A stretch of DNA of 64,000 bases from Umboniibacter marinipuniceus (GCF_003688415.1 NZ_REFJ01000001.1:734166-798165); one strand, 5' to 3'. Shown: positions 16,146-26,319, counted from the first letter of the stretch. Numbers and translations: made by a program. The notes: generated by a model from the sequence alone, not told the origin.

Positions 16146-18062
16146 ATGGGCAAAATCATTGGAATTGACTTAGGTACTACTAACTCTTGTGTTGCGGTAA
16201 TGGAAGGCGACAAGGTTAAGGTAATTGAAAACGCTGAAGGCGACCGTACTACGCCATCTATTATTGGTTACGCTGAAGACGGCGAGACCTTAGTTGGTGC
16301 AGCGGCAAAGCGCCAGGCAGTAACTAATCCACACAACACGGTTTACGCCATTAAGCGTCTGATCGGCCGTAAGTTTACGGATAACGAAGTTCAGAAGGAT
16401 CTTAACCTAGTACCATTTGGTATCGTAGCGGCCGACAACGGTGACGCATGGGTTGAAGTGAAAGGCGAAAAGCAAGCTCCGCCGCAGATTTCTGCTGAAG
16501 TGCTGAAGAAGATGAAGAAGTCAGCTGAAGACTACCTTGGTGAAAGCGTAACCGAAGCTGTGGTAACCGTTCCGGCTTACTTCAATGACTCACAGCGTCA
16601 AGCTACCAAAGATGCCGGTAAGATTGCTGGTCTTGAAGTGAAGCGTATCATCAACGAACCTACTGCGGCAGCAATGGCTTACGGCCTAGACAAAGCAAAG
16701 GGCGAGCGCAAAGTTGCGGTATACGACCTTGGTGGTGGTACTTTCGATATCTCGATCATTGAAATTGATGAAGCCGATGGCGACATTCAGTTTGTTGTAC
16801 TCTCTACTAACGGTGACACGCACCTAGGTGGTGAGGATTTCGATCTAGTGTTAATCAACTACTTGGCTGACGAGTTCAAGAACCAGTCTGGTATTGATCT
16901 GAAAGGTGACCCGCTAGCAATGCAGCGTTTGAAGGTTGCTGCTGAGAAAGCGAAAATTGAGTTGTCTTCTAGCTCACAAACTGAAGTCAACGAGCCGTAC
17001 ATCACTGCTGACGCAACGGGTCCTAAGCACTTGGTTGTTAAGTTGACTCGTTCAAAGCTTGAGTCACTGGTAGAGAAGCTTATCGAGCAGTCACTAGCGC
17101 CGGTTCGCCAAGCACTTGATGATGCAGATCTAAGCGTTTCTGAGATCGATGACGTTATCTTGGTTGGTGGTCAGACTCGTATGCCACTTGTTCAGGAGAA
17201 GGTAACTGCTTTCTTCGGCAAAGAGCCACGTAAAGATGTTAACCCTGACGAAGCAGTAGCAATGGGTGCTGCAATTCAAGGTGCGGTACTTTCTGGTGAT
17301 GTTACCGACGTCCTGCTTTTGGACGTGACTCCACTATCGCTAGGTATTGAAACAATGGGCGGTGTTGCAACACCGTTGATTGAGAAGAACACTACGATTC
17401 CTACTAAGAAGTCGCAGGTTTTCTCAACGGCCGATGACAACCAAACAGCGGTAACGATCCACGTTGTTCAGGGTGAGCGTAAGCAAGCTGTACAGAACAA
17501 GTCACTGGGACGTTTCGATTTGGCTGACATCCCGCCAGCACCGCGTGGCATGCCACAGATTGAAGTAACTTTCGACATCGATGCAAACGGTATTCTTAAC
17601 GTTAGCGCGAAAGACAAAGCAACCGGCAAAGAGCAGTCCATTGTGATTAAAGCTTCGTCTGGTTTGAGCGATGAAGAGATTGAACAAATGGTCAAAGATG
17701 CGGAAGCTAACGCTGAAGCGGATAAGGCCTTCGAAGAAGTTGTTCAAGCACGTAATGCGCTTGAAGGTCTAACACACGCATCGAAGAAGACACTTGAAGA
17801 AGCCGGTGATAAGGCTACTGATGAAGAGAAAGCAGCTATTGAAGCGGCGATCACTGAAGCAGAAGAAGCCGCCAAAGGCGACAACAAGGAAGCGATGGAA
17901 GCAGCAACTCAGAAGTTGACTGAAGCCACTTCAGGTCTGGCACAGAAGATGTACGCAGAGCAAGCTGAAGCCGAGCAAGGCCAGGCAAGCGACGCCACAC
18001 AAGCTCAAGGCGACGACGTTGTTGACGCAGAGTTTGAAGAAGTGAAAGACGAAAAGAAGTAA
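16146..18062 (+). CDS. dnaK: Chaperone DnaK (Hsp70)
   Basis: 638 aa from the ATG at 16146 ([14 protein letters not shown]) with GGAGG just upstream; an in-frame ATG four codons earlier is not needed. ATPase signatures [27 protein letters not shown] and [11 protein letters not shown] are present, followed by the substrate-binding beta domain and a C-terminal helical lid. The tail ends with [12 protein letters not shown], the normal bacterial C-terminus that binds GrpE/DnaJ-system substrates. Confidence 0.99.
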   Translation: MGKIIGIDLGTTNSCVAVMEGDKVKVIENAEGDRTTPSIIGYAEDGETLVGAAAKRQAVTNPHNTVYAIKRLIGRKFTDNEVQKDLNLVPFGIVAADNGDAWVEVKGEKQAPPQISAEVLKKMKKSAEDYLGESVTEAVVTVPAYFNDSQRQATKDAGKIAGLEVKRIINEPTAAAMAYGLDKAKGERKVAVYDLGGGTFDISIIEIDEADGDIQFVVLSTNGDTHLGGEDFDLVLINYLADEFKNQSGIDLKGDPLAMQRLKVAAEKAKIELSSSSQTEVNEPYITADATGPKHLVVKLTRSKLESLVEKLIEQSLAPVRQALDDADLSVSEIDDVILVGGQTRMPLVQEKVTAFFGKEPRKDVNPDEAVAMGAAIQGAVLSGDVTDVLLLDVTPLSLGIETMGGVATPLIEKNTTIPTKKSQVFSTADDNQTAVTIHVVQGERKQAVQNKSLGRFDLADIPPAPRGMPQIEVTFDIDANGILNVSAKDKATGKEQSIVIKASSGLSDEEIEQMVKDAEANAEADKAFEEVVQARNALEGLTHASKKTLEEAGDKATDEEKAAIEAAITEAEEAAKGDNKEAMEAATQKLTEATSGLAQKMYAEQAEAEQGQASDATQAQGDDVVDAEFEEVKDEKK

Positions 18063-18086
18063 GCGCCTAGGCGTGAGCTAAAGCAG

Positions 18087-18125
18087 GGCGCATCAAGAAG
18101 TTAAACTTTCTTGTTTGCGCCTTTT
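18087..18125 (+). terminator. Hairpin between dnaK and dnaJ
   Basis: GGCGCA and TGCGCC, with inner AAGAA/TTCTT pairing, followed by TTTT. It resembles a partial terminator that could lower dnaJ expression relative to dnaK, a common arrangement. Confidence 0.6.
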
Positions 18126-18151
18126 GCGTTATTGGATAAAGGCAAAATTTG

Positions 18152-19270
18152 ATGTCAAAAACAGATTATTATGAAGTGCTTGGTGTAGGGCGCGACGCAA
18201 CCGAGAAAGACCTAAAGCGAGCTTATCGTAAGGTTGCTGCGAAGTATCACCCGGATCGTAATCCCGATGACCCAAAAGCTGAAGAGAAGTTTAAAGAAGC
18301 TTCAGAGGCCTATGAAATCCTTTCCGACTCACAGAAGCGTGGCGCCTATGATCAATACGGTCATGCCGCGTTTGAACAGGGCGGTCAAGGTGGTGGCGGC
18401 TTCGGTGGCGGTGGCGCTGGATTCGGCGATATCTTCGGCGACGTCTTTGGTGATATTTTCGGTGGCGGTCGTCGTCAGCGTGGTCCACAGCCAGGGCGCG
18501 ATCTTCAGTATAACCTTGAGCTAACGCTTGAAGAAGCGGTTCATGGTGTTAAGAAGACCATTAAGATTCCAACGGATGTAGACTGTGATACCTGTGATGG
18601 TTCAGGTTCAAAGGATGGCTCTAAGCCGGAGACCTGCGGTACCTGTAATGGGCATGGTCAGGTTCGTATGCAGCAGGGTATGTTTGCGGTTCAGCAAGCT
18701 TGTCCAAGCTGTCATGGCCGTGGCTCCGTCATTAAAGATCCATGTTACTCATGCCGAGGAACGGGCCAGAAAGAAGTTGAGAAATCGCTTTCTGTTACCA
18801 TTCCGGCCGGCGTTGATACGGGTGCGCGCGTTCGTCTATCGGGAGAAGGTGAAGCCTCTCCAAATGGCGGCCCAACGGGTGATCTCTATGTTATGGTCCA
18901 TGTTCGCGAGCATAAGATCTTTGAGCGCGATGGCAAGAACCTCTACTGTAACGTTCCAGTAAGTATTGTTGATGCCGCCCTAGGTGGCGAGATTGAAGTA
19001 CCTACTTTAGATGGTAAGGTTAAGCTTAAGATTCCATCGGAAACTCAGTCAGGTAAAATGTTCCGTCTCCGTGGTAAAGGTGTGGTAGACCTTCGTGGCG
19101 GATCGGCTGGTGACTTGATGTGTCGGATGCAGGTGGAAACACCGGTTAAGCTCAACAAGGAGCAGGTTGAGATCTTGGAGGCGTTCCGGGATAGCTTGGA
19201 AGGTGATAAAAACTCACCGCGTAAAAAGAGCTGGTTTGACGATGTGAAGAGTTTCTTCGCCGGCGAATAA
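18152..19270 (+). CDS. dnaJ: Co-chaperone DnaJ (Hsp40)
   Basis: 372 aa from the ATG at 18152. Order of domains: J domain with HPD (KYHPDRN, about residue 32), Gly/Phe-rich linker (about 75-110), four zinc-binding CxxCxGxG repeats ([32 protein letters not shown], about 146-205), then the C-terminal substrate-binding domains. It delivers unfolded substrates to DnaK and stimulates its ATPase. A clear terminator follows. Confidence 0.99.
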   Translation: MSKTDYYEVLGVGRDATEKDLKRAYRKVAAKYHPDRNPDDPKAEEKFKEASEAYEILSDSQKRGAYDQYGHAAFEQGGQGGGGFGGGGAGFGDIFGDVFGDIFGGGRRQRGPQPGRDLQYNLELTLEEAVHGVKKTIKIPTDVDCDTCDGSGSKDGSKPETCGTCNGHGQVRMQQGMFAVQQACPSCHGRGSVIKDPCYSCRGTGQKEVEKSLSVTIPAGVDTGARVRLSGEGEASPNGGPTGDLYVMVHVREHKIFERDGKNLYCNVPVSIVDAALGGEIEVPTLDGKVKLKIPSETQSGKMFRLRGKGVVDLRGGSAGDLMCRMQVETPVKLNKEQVEILEAFRDSLEGDKNSPRKKSWFDDVKSFFAGE

Positions 19271-19284
19271 GCCAACTAGAAAAG

Positions 19285-19311
19285 AGGATGCTATTTAGCA
19301 TCCTTTTTTTT
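19285..19311 (+). terminator. Rho-independent terminator after dnaJ
   Basis: AGGATGCTA and TAGCATCCT form a 9-bp stem with a 2-base gap (loop), followed directly by a run of eight T. It ends the dnaK-dnaJ transcript. Confidence 0.9.
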
Positions 19312-19458
19312 GGCTGTAATTTGGGTGTGAGGAATTAAGCCCCTATGAATCCTAGCTAAGTTACTATTCCGCCTTGGTATAGGAGCTATAGGGGATCCAT
19401 TTTTACCTAAGCTTGGTTTGGGTGTAGACTGCTAGCAAATAGATAAAGAGCACGTATC

Positions 19459-20262
19459 ATGACAACAATTGCCATAGTAGGCGCAGGCGGTCGCATGGGC
19501 CGCGCCTTGATTAGCGCTGTGACCGAGAGCGCCGATATGAACCTAAGCGCAGCCACGGCACGAGCAGGCAGCTCGCTGTTGGGGGTGGATGCGGGTGAGT
19601 TAGCGGGCGTGGGTAAATTGGATGTCACGGTCGTAAGCTCGGACGAATTGGCGCACCAGCAGTTTGATGTGCTTATTGATTTTAGTCAGCCTGAACTCAG
19701 TCTTGAAAACCTAAGGGTCTGTGCTGAAATGAACGCGGCGGTAGTGCTGGGAACCACTGGTTTCAACCAGCAGCAGCGCGAACAAATCAACCACTTTGCG
19801 CAACGTATTCCCATTGTCTTTTCGGCTAATATGAGCGTTGGTGTGAACGTGGCTCATAAGCTACTCGCTATGGCCGCGCAGGCCATGGCGGATGACTACG
19901 ACATTGAGATCCTAGAGGCGCACCACCGATTTAAGAAGGATGCACCGTCTGGCACCGCATTGGCAATGGGAGAAGTGATTGCCGAGACCATTGGTCGTGA
20001 CCTCAATGATGTGGCAATTTATGGCCGTGAGGGCTTCACTGGTGAACGCGATAGCGAGACAATTGGATTTGCTACGGTTCGCGGCGGCGACGTAGTAGGC
20101 GATCATACGGTAATGTTTCTTGGCGATGGCGACCGTTTAGAGATAACCCATAAAGCGTCGAGTCGAAATACCTTTGCTAAGGGGGCGATAAAAGCAGCAC
20201 GCTGGTTGCAAGGCCAGCCTAATGGCCTCTATTCCATGTCCAACGTGCTTGGTCTTAACTAA
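19459..20262 (+). CDS. dapB: 4-hydroxy-tetrahydrodipicolinate reductase DapB
   Basis: 267 aa. The NAD(P)-binding motif VGAGGRMG is at residues 7-14 and the catalytic block [15 protein letters not shown] near 153-167. It catalyses a step of lysine/diaminopimelate synthesis in the cytoplasm. In many relatives carA follows; here a DUF945-like gene on the other strand follows instead, so the usual neighbourhood is broken. Confidence 0.97.
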   Translation: MTTIAIVGAGGRMGRALISAVTESADMNLSAATARAGSSLLGVDAGELAGVGKLDVTVVSSDELAHQQFDVLIDFSQPELSLENLRVCAEMNAAVVLGTTGFNQQQREQINHFAQRIPIVFSANMSVGVNVAHKLLAMAAQAMADDYDIEILEAHHRFKKDAPSGTALAMGEVIAETIGRDLNDVAIYGREGFTGERDSETIGFATVRGGDVVGDHTVMFLGDGDRLEITHKASSRNTFAKGAIKAARWLQGQPNGLYSMSNVLGLN

Positions 20263-20270
20263 GCGCTTCA

Positions 20271-20308
20271 GCTAGCGCTAGCGGTTCTAATTACCCGCTG
20301 GCGCTAGC
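20271..20308. terminator. Inverted repeat between dapB and the DUF945-like gene
   Basis: Arms of 14 bases (GCTAGCGCTAGCGG and CCGCTGGCGCTAGC) pair with one G-T wobble over a 10-base loop. It spans the stop of the minus-strand gene at a convergent junction. No long T-run is present. Confidence 0.45.
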
Positions 20309-21621
20309 GGAATTCCATTGAGTAGCAAACTGCCTGCTTGTAACGAAAGCGGGCTTTCATATCCTTGAGAACCATCTCGGTTCAAAAAGCCAGCTTCGGC
20401 ATACTGCTCGAAAAGCTGTTCAAGTTGCCTCCGGGCTCGCGCACTCTCAGTTTCAAAGGCGGCGGAGCTTGGCGTGATGAAAGACTGGCTGGTAATAGTC
20501 TGGATGTCCGCTAAATGTTTAATGAATGCTTCATTAATTGCCACATCTAGGTGCAATTCCAGCGGGTTCTCTGGCGTTGTGACGAGCTTTATTTCTCCCA
20601 TAGCGTTTAGCTTTGCGGAACCTTGTTCTAGTGAGAGGGTTTCGATATAAAGCTGGGTGCCAGCTAAGGTCTCAAGCATTTGGCTTTGCCAGTCAGTTGG
20701 AGCTAATTGACCATCGTAAAGTGCTAGGGTCTGGAATGACTGATAGGGAAAGTCAGCAAGCTTAAGGGCCTCTGTGAAATTACCCAGCGGCAGGTTGTTG
20801 AGCATCAAGCCGTCAGCGTGAACCAACCCAGTTCCGTGCATGAAACCGTTGCTCACTACGCCAGAGAAGTCACTGTTAAAGGTGCTGAGGCCGCTGCGAC
20901 GTTGGCCGTCGCTGTACCAAATATCTCCAGAGGTGAGTTGGCTGTGTGCTTCCGTAAGCAACCGGCCGTTGAAACTTAAACTACTTTGATAGTGAATGCC
21001 CTTCGCATAGGCACTTGCGCGGGTTCTATGATCCAGAAACTCGAAGCCAGACCAGTTCAGTTGGTGTTGCTCGAAGCCCTGTTGCTCAATGGCAAATAGA
21101 TAGTGGATGGGTGCGAAAGTGAGCGCGATATTATCCTCAACAAAATTGACCCCAGGCGTTGATAGCTCCCCCGAGAGTGTTTGGCGAAAGCCTAAGGATA
21201 ATTTACCTACAATTAGTTGGTTCCCAAATAGATCGAGGAGCTGCTGCTCAATAGTGTCTTCGGCGAAAGCGGGACAGTTGTTAGTGTCTTCAAAATTGAT
21301 TTCGATACGAGCGCTGGCGGCGGTTAATTGAACCCAGTCAAGGGGGGTGTGACGAATGGAGGCCTCACCAGTAAAACACTGAATTAAGCTGGCCTTGCCG
21401 TCTTCGTGATACAGGCTGAAGCGATAGTGCGCGCCGAAAAATTGATCGGTACGTTGTGCCTGAAGCCGATGAGGATCTCCGTTAGCATGCGCAGTGACAT
21501 TATGTTGGTTTACCAATGAGGTCATTTGCTCAGCGACCAGTTCGGCTATAAAACTATTTGCACTGTAAATTACGCCCACGGAAACAAATATGCCAAGGCT
21601 TAGGGCCAATAATTTCTTCAT
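20287..21621 (-). CDS. DUF945/YdgA-like periplasmic protein
   Basis: 444 aa. An N-terminal hydrophobic segment (residues 4-24) anchors or exports it. The rest is beta-rich with the layout seen in DUF945 (YdgA) proteins, including a late segment about a bottom-layer 'GEIKLVTTPENPLELHLDV' domain and an Ala/Gln-rich helical region near 395-420. Function of the family is unknown. It is monocistronic. Assignment is from general layout rather than a firm motif. Confidence 0.55.
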   Translation of the reverse strand: MKKLLALSLGIFVSVGVIYSANSFIAELVAEQMTSLVNQHNVTAHANGDPHRLQAQRTDQFFGAHYRFSLYHEDGKASLIQCFTGEASIRHTPLDWVQLTAASARIEINFEDTNNCPAFAEDTIEQQLLDLFGNQLIVGKLSLGFRQTLSGELSTPGVNFVEDNIALTFAPIHYLFAIEQQGFEQHQLNWSGFEFLDHRTRASAYAKGIHYQSSLSFNGRLLTEAHSQLTSGDIWYSDGQRRSGLSTFNSDFSGVVSNGFMHGTGLVHADGLMLNNLPLGNFTEALKLADFPYQSFQTLALYDGQLAPTDWQSQMLETLAGTQLYIETLSLEQGSAKLNAMGEIKLVTTPENPLELHLDVAINEAFIKHLADIQTITSQSFITPSSAAFETESARARRQLEQLFEQYAEAGFLNRDGSQGYESPLSLQAGSLLLNGIPLAPAGN

Positions 21622-21748
21622 TCGTCACTGCTGCTCACTGATAGTTGAAAATGGCATTCTATCCTAGGGGATTTTTTCTGCTACTTGGGGTTTACGGATA
21701 AAACCTAGGCAAAAAAAATACAAAATGTGACGTGGTTAACTAAAATTT

Positions 21749-21767
21749 AAATGATCAATAATCATTT
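21749..21767. promoter_or_regulatory. Palindromic operator-like site before a lipoprotein gene
   Basis: AAATGAT-CAATA-ATCATTT is a 7-bp-arm palindrome ending 11 bases before the start codon at 21779. It resembles, with extra spacing, half-sites of Fur-like operators. The regulator is unknown. Confidence 0.35.
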
Positions 21768-21778
21768 TAGGTGGGTGT

Positions 21779-22315
21779 ATGAAAGCTGTACTTATCATTT
21801 TTGTAGTATTCGCAATGGGTTGCGCAAATAAAGTGGATATGGCAGCTAATCAAACGGCACAAATGGATTACGATTTCAGCCAGCGAGTAGATTTTTCCGC
21901 GGAGCTTCCTAACTTAGAGGGTCGTGAATCCTTCACTGAGTTCCGAACGGGCCTTGATGAAACTCAAAAGATAGCGTGGCTTGGCTTTCAGGTGGCGCGC
22001 TGTGAATCACTTTATGGTCAGACGGAGTTAGGTGAGCGCTGTGCACTCAATGAAGCACGAGTGTTACGTTTGTTCTCTATTCTTCCTATCGAGTTGATGT
22101 CTGAAGAACAGTTTCTGGTGACGCTTGAGGTCTACCAATATTATCAAAGCCTTCAGCTACGGCGTAGCGACTATTCGGTGGTCTATGTCAATTTTCCCGA
22201 GGAGCTCTCTTCGGCGAATCAACAGTTACTGCTGAGCCGAACGGCTTCACCTCTAGCGCTTTTCATTGTCGCCGTCCGAGACGTGTTAAATGAGGAAGAT
22301 GACACGGTCTATTAG
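21779..22315 (+). CDS. Hypothetical lipoprotein with in-frame extension past TAG
   Basis: 178 aa. The signal peptide is short with lipobox FAMGC (Cys15). The mature part is acidic and helical, with a Cys-bearing segment (VARCESLYGQTELGERCALNEARVL-type). No family is recognised. After the TAG at 22313-22315 the same frame stays open for 36 codons with a natural-looking composition (AIKKGGDTKALEELLGS) until TAA at 22424-22426, so the gene may have lost its last part to a nonsense mutation, or the TAG may be read through. A palindrome precedes the gene. Confidence 0.65.
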   Translation: MKAVLIIFVVFAMGCANKVDMAANQTAQMDYDFSQRVDFSAELPNLEGRESFTEFRTGLDETQKIAWLGFQVARCESLYGQTELGERCALNEARVLRLFSILPIELMSEEQFLVTLEVYQYYQSLQLRRSDYSVVYVNFPEELSSANQQLLLSRTASPLALFIVAVRDVLNEEDDTVY

Positions 22316-22444
22316 GCACTTTGCTCGGCCATTAAAAAAGGCGGTGATACCAAAGCTCTTGAAGAACTTTTAGGTAGTCAACGCCTTGTTAGACACCAGC
22401 TTTGCTCAGGCTTCAAAAAGCCTTAAGCAATCCGCTTTGAGCCA

Positions 22445-23692
22445 CTAGTTGTATGAGAATGGCTCGGCTTGATTGATATCAAAGTATCGTTTAGCTAGCG
22501 CTTCTTCACGCGTGGTCAGATCAACCTGCTCGCCATCAATAATCACGGTGGTTGGAGCGCTGGTTAATTCAAGCGGATCACCACTCCAAATGACCACATC
22601 AGCGGTCTGACCGATTTCCATGGTCGCAGAGTAAGCTCCCCCGAAAATATCGACTGGGTTAACCGTTAGCGCATCCACGGCGCTCTCCCAAGGTAAGCCA
22701 TGTGCCACCGCCAATCCGGCGGCCTGGGTCAACGTTTGACCAGTGTATGGCTCGCCATTGTAAAAAGCGATAGTCACCCCGGCCGCATTGAGCAATGCCG
22801 CGTTATCTAGGCGAGCTGCGCGCTGGTCGAAGCCATAGGGAAGATTAAGATATGGATCGACTAAGACGGCGATGTCAGCCGCAGCCAGTTCGTCAGCAAC
22901 GCGCCAAGCTTCGGCACCACCACGAATAACGGCTTTAAGGTTATGGCGCTCCGCAAAGTCCATCACAAGACGCAGATCGCTCATGCGATTTGCATCGAAG
23001 ACCAGCGGTACATCGCCACTAATTACCGCCTGAAGTGCTTCTAAGCTGTCCAACGAGAGTACATAGCTACCCGCATTACTGTAGCGATCACGTGGGTTGT
23101 TGGCATAGTGCTTAGCGTCAGCCATGACACGCTCAAGATTGACCCAGAGCGCCGCTCGCGTACCGCCAGAAACGTCTTTACCAAATTCTTCAACATCCAC
23201 GAACTGGGCAATGTCAGCAGCGGTGACGATGTCATCGCCATAAGTCTTGATAGCAGCAGCTTGGCCTAAGAAGACCTTGCTTCCTCCGCCTGGCGCAACA
23301 ACCGCTCTAGTAAAACCAAAGCGATAAGCTAGCGGGAGACGAGTAGAGTCTGGGTTGATGGCATACTGCATAGAGGTAGCCGCACCAGATTCATCTGAGT
23401 AGGCGTCTACCGTGCTAGATTCAGCACTGACTTCCACTGAACCCCAGTTCACGGCGGTACCCACTAGCCCTGGTGTTACGTATTGGCCAGCGGCATCAAT
23501 TACGGCGGTTCCCGCCGGGATATTCACGCCATTACCGATGGCGACAATTTCGTCACCGCGGATCAGAATGGTTGCGTTTTCTAGTGTGCCTTGCGCGGAT
23601 TGTGTAACGGCCTTCGCGTTGATAATGGCAATGTTATCGGCCATTGCTACGTTGCTAGCAATTAGGGCTAGTGCCAGAGTTGAACGGATCAT
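22445..23692 (-). CDS. Amidohydrolase-superfamily periplasmic protein lacking the HxH motif
   Basis: 415 aa with a cleavable signal peptide (VAMA at about 15-18). The amidohydrolase frame is clear: INAKAVTQSAQGTLENATILI near the start, GQYVTPGLV at about 70-78, and the closing EIGQTADVVIWSGDPLE. However the metal-binding HxH after GLVG/GLID is absent (GTAVNWGSVEV). Its ATG overlaps the stop of the upstream amidohydrolase by four bases. It may be a non-catalytic partner of that enzyme or use another metal arrangement. Confidence 0.8.
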   Translation of the reverse strand: MIRSTLALALIASNVAMADNIAIINAKAVTQSAQGTLENATILIRGDEIVAIGNGVNIPAGTAVIDAAGQYVTPGLVGTAVNWGSVEVSAESSTVDAYSDESGAATSMQYAINPDSTRLPLAYRFGFTRAVVAPGGGSKVFLGQAAAIKTYGDDIVTAADIAQFVDVEEFGKDVSGGTRAALWVNLERVMADAKHYANNPRDRYSNAGSYVLSLDSLEALQAVISGDVPLVFDANRMSDLRLVMDFAERHNLKAVIRGGAEAWRVADELAAADIAVLVDPYLNLPYGFDQRAARLDNAALLNAAGVTIAFYNGEPYTGQTLTQAAGLAVAHGLPWESAVDALTVNPVDIFGGAYSATMEIGQTADVVIWSGDPLELTSAPTTVIIDGEQVDLTTREEALAKRYFDINQAEPFSYN

Positions 23693-25092
23693 TGGGCATC
23701 CTCCAAGGCAGGTTGTGCGACTTCGAAATCAGCGGTCTGCTGATTCGCTTCGTCAAAACGGTCGTAGCGCATTGCGCCGTCAATAAAGACCTGGTCGGCA
23801 AGTGTGTAAACGGAGAATGGGTTACCACTCCAAATTACCACGTCCGCGTTTTTACCCGCTTCCAGCGAGCCAGTTACCTGCTCAAGGCCGAGTGATTTAG
23901 CCGGGTTGTAACTCAACCAGCGCCAGGCGTGCTCGATAGAGATATCCATGCCATGGCGGTTACCGGCTGCCATCGCCTTAGCGGCCTCATGATTAAGGCG
24001 CTGAATGCCCATGTCATCATCCGAGTGAACAATGGCATCTGCACCGGCTTTGTCCATTAATGCAATGTTTGAAAGCGATGCGTCATAGGCTTCCATTTTG
24101 AATCCCCACCAATCAGCCCAAAGCGCACCGGCGATGTTGTTTTCAGCAAGGAGGTCAGCAATTTTGTAGGCCTCAACACCATGGTGGAAGGCGGTGATCT
24201 GGTAATCAAATTCTTTGGAAAGGTCGATCATGATCGACATTTCTTCGGCGGTGTAGCAGTGGTTGTGAATGCGAATATCACCGGCTAATACCCCAGCGAG
24301 CGTCTCTAGCTGGAGGTCTCGAGAAGGTTCATCGCCACCGTTGGCAGCGTAGTCGTCCCAAGTTGCTTTGTAATCCTGCGCGGCTAACCAGGCGTTACGG
24401 TATCCTTCGACGTTGCCCATACGGGTCATGGGGCCACCGCGGTTGCCGTAGACACGTTTAGGGTTCTCACCACAGGCCATCTTCAAGCCGTAAGGCGCGT
24501 CAGGAAATTTCATTTCCATAACATTACGACCAATGATTGGCTTCAAGACCACGCTTCGGCCACCAAAAAGGTTGGCAGAGCCAGGAAGGATCTGCAGTGC
24601 TGTAACACCACCTGCGATAGCCCGCGTGAAACCAGGATCCTGTGGGTGAACCGAATGCTCAGTCCAAACACCCGCGGTGTTGGGTGACGTCATTTCGTTA
24701 CCGTCTTGAGATGAGTCAACCGATGGCGCAGGGTAGTTACCAAGATGACTGTGTACGTCAATGATTCCAGGGGTTACCCAGCGACCTTCAGCGTTGATGA
24801 TCTGAGTGCCCTCATCCGCGGTAAGGTCAGTGCCAATGGCAACGATCTTACCGTTACTAAGTAGCACGCTGGTGTCCTCGGAAAGACCGCCTAGGCCGTC
24901 GAGTACCGTTGCATTGGTAATCAATACAGGCGCTGATTCGGGTGCAACGTACTGGCTAGGGAATGCATCAAGACGAGCGAAGTCGGCTTTTGCCTGAGAA
25001 TCGCCAGTAGAACCGGCAGTTTGAGAGGCATTGTCACAGGCAGTAATAGAAGCTGCTGCGGCGATGGCCAGGAAAAGGGTACTAACTTTCAT
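23689..25092 (-). CDS. Amidohydrolase-family lipoprotein
   Basis: 467 aa. Lipoprotein signal with ITAC (Cys19). The fold shows TNATVLDGLGG, PGIIDVHSHLG (metal-binding HxH near residue 115-117), further His in IHNHC and FHHG, and a catalytic Asp in VHSDDDMG (about 357-360). Imidazolonepropionase-like amidohydrolases of this type hydrolyse cyclic amides or dipeptides; the substrate cannot be told. It is the first gene of a coupled pair with the HxH-less paralogue. Confidence 0.85.
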   Translation of the reverse strand: MKVSTLFLAIAAAASITACDNASQTAGSTGDSQAKADFARLDAFPSQYVAPESAPVLITNATVLDGLGGLSEDTSVLLSNGKIVAIGTDLTADEGTQIINAEGRWVTPGIIDVHSHLGNYPAPSVDSSQDGNEMTSPNTAGVWTEHSVHPQDPGFTRAIAGGVTALQILPGSANLFGGRSVVLKPIIGRNVMEMKFPDAPYGLKMACGENPKRVYGNRGGPMTRMGNVEGYRNAWLAAQDYKATWDDYAANGGDEPSRDLQLETLAGVLAGDIRIHNHCYTAEEMSIMIDLSKEFDYQITAFHHGVEAYKIADLLAENNIAGALWADWWGFKMEAYDASLSNIALMDKAGADAIVHSDDDMGIQRLNHEAAKAMAAGNRHGMDISIEHAWRWLSYNPAKSLGLEQVTGSLEAGKNADVVIWSGNPFSVYTLADQVFIDGAMRYDRFDEANQQTADFEVAQPALEDAQ

Positions 25093-25417
25093 TGGTTAGA
25101 GCTCCTTAGAATGAGTGTGTGGGTTTGGGCGCACGTTAATCAGTTTTTATCGCGCTCAAACGATGTCTAAACCGCGATTGAAGTTAACAGAAATCGAGCT
25201 GTTCGTCATCCGTATAAGCCTCGAAGGTGGCATTAATTACCGCTATCAAGGATAGTCAAAGCATTGGCTCGTGTTGAGATTTTTTCTGCTAGTGGGTACA
25301 CTGAAATACTAATTTAGGCTCGGTCACCTGTTGTGATAGCGGTAGTATTGTGGCCAATATAATCACCATATAAGGTCATTAGGATCGCGGTGTCGAAAAT
25401 AGCTTGCGGAGTGAACA
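25093..25417. other. Divergent promoter region
   Basis: 325 bases between the amidohydrolase operon (minus) and the repeat-protein gene (plus). It must contain both promoters. I see no clear operator, RNA or small gene in it. Confidence 0.5.
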
Positions 25418-26248
25418 ATGAAACGAAATCTAACGCGTAGATCTTTCCTAGGTCTTGTTACCGGAGCCGTAGCAACCACTGCAATCTCCGTCACTCCAAA
25501 GGCTAAAGCGGCTACTGATAGCGATCCTAGCGACGGCGTGGGGGAAGGTGTCACGGGCATCACCGATTCGGACACCGGTTCAAGCGCAGATAGATCAAAT
25601 CGTGGTCGAGGAAATCAAACCGGTTGTACTGATTCTGATACGGGCAAGAATTCCGATGACGCCAATAATGGTCGCCACTGTGAAACGACGTCTGGCTGTA
25701 CGGATTCTGATACGGGCAAGCATTCCGATGACGCGGGTAACGGCCGTAACTGCCAGTCGCAATCAGGTTGTACTGACTCGGACACTGGTAGCAACTCCGA
25801 TGACGCGGGTAATGGCCGTAACTGCCAGTCGCAATCAGGTTGTACTGACTCGGACACTGGTAGCAACTCCGATGACGCGGGCAATGGCCGTAACTGCCAA
25901 TCAGGTTGCACTGATTCAGATACTGGCAGCAACTCCGATGACGCGGGCAATGGCCGTAACTGCCAGTCGCAATCAGGCTGCACAGATTCAGACACTGGCA
26001 GTAACTCCGATGACGCGGGTAATGGCCGTAGCTGCCAATCAGGTTGTACTGACTCGGACACTGGCAACAACTCCGATGACGCGGGCAATGGCCGTAACTG
26101 CCAATCAGGCTGTAGCGATTCAGACACGGGAAGCAGTGCGGATTCCGTTGGTAATGGCCGAAGCTGTTCAGGCGGAGAGATTGAGCAAGGTTGTACTGAC
26201 AGCGATCCCAATGACGATGCAGGCGACGGCCGCTGCTCAACCTTCTAG
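25418..26248 (+). CDS. Tat-exported Cys/Asp-rich tandem repeat protein
   Basis: 276 aa. The N-terminus is a twin-arginine signal (TRRSFLGLVTGAVATTA, cleavage near AKA at about 28-30). The mature protein is built almost wholly of 22-24-residue repeats of the form C-TDSDTG-xNSDDAGNGR-x-C-QS, about eight good copies plus worn ones at both ends. Each unit has two Cys separated by 17 residues, and a DxDxG...DD pattern reminiscent of calcium-binding loops such as thrombospondin type 3 repeats. Cys content and export suggest disulphide-closed metal-binding loops. At the DNA level the units are nearly identical, so copy number probably varies. A terminator and then a JmjC/cupin gene follow. No described family is recognised. 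Confidence 0.8.
   Translation: MKRNLTRRSFLGLVTGAVATTAISVTPKAKAATDSDPSDGVGEGVTGITDSDTGSSADRSNRGRGNQTGCTDSDTGKNSDDANNGRHCETTSGCTDSDTGKHSDDAGNGRNCQSQSGCTDSDTGSNSDDAGNGRNCQSQSGCTDSDTGSNSDDAGNGRNCQSGCTDSDTGSNSDDAGNGRNCQSQSGCTDSDTGSNSDDAGNGRSCQSGCTDSDTGNNSDDAGNGRNCQSGCSDSDTGSSADSVGNGRSCSGGEIEQGCTDSDPNDDAGDGRCSTF
25620..26190. repeat. 66/72-bp coding tandem repeats
   Basis: Units of 66 or 72 bases encode the Cys-Asp repeats. Several copies are identical over more than 60 bases, which suggests recent expansion by slippage or unequal recombination. The pattern keeps other frames open on both strands; these are by-products. Confidence 0.85.
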
Positions 26249-26268
26249 TAGGCCCGATATTTAATAAG

Positions 26269-26319
26269 AGGGGATAGCGATTGAGACCGTAACGGTGTCT
26301 AGCGCTGATCCCCTTTTTT
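26269..26319 (+). terminator. Terminator after the repeat-protein gene
   Basis: AGGGGAT and ATCCCCT, with inner AGCG/CGCT pairing, followed by TTTTTT. It separates the repeat-protein gene from the oxygenase gene 39 bases later, so the latter may be expressed by read-through or its own promoter. Confidence 0.75.

Noticed and set aside
18291..18488. Minus-strand frame in dnaJ with His/Arg runs
   Set aside because: It is the complement of the Gly/Phe-rich linker codons.
25620..26190. CRISPR-like repeats
   Set aside because: The repeats have no unique spacers, are in frame and code for the Cys-Asp units.
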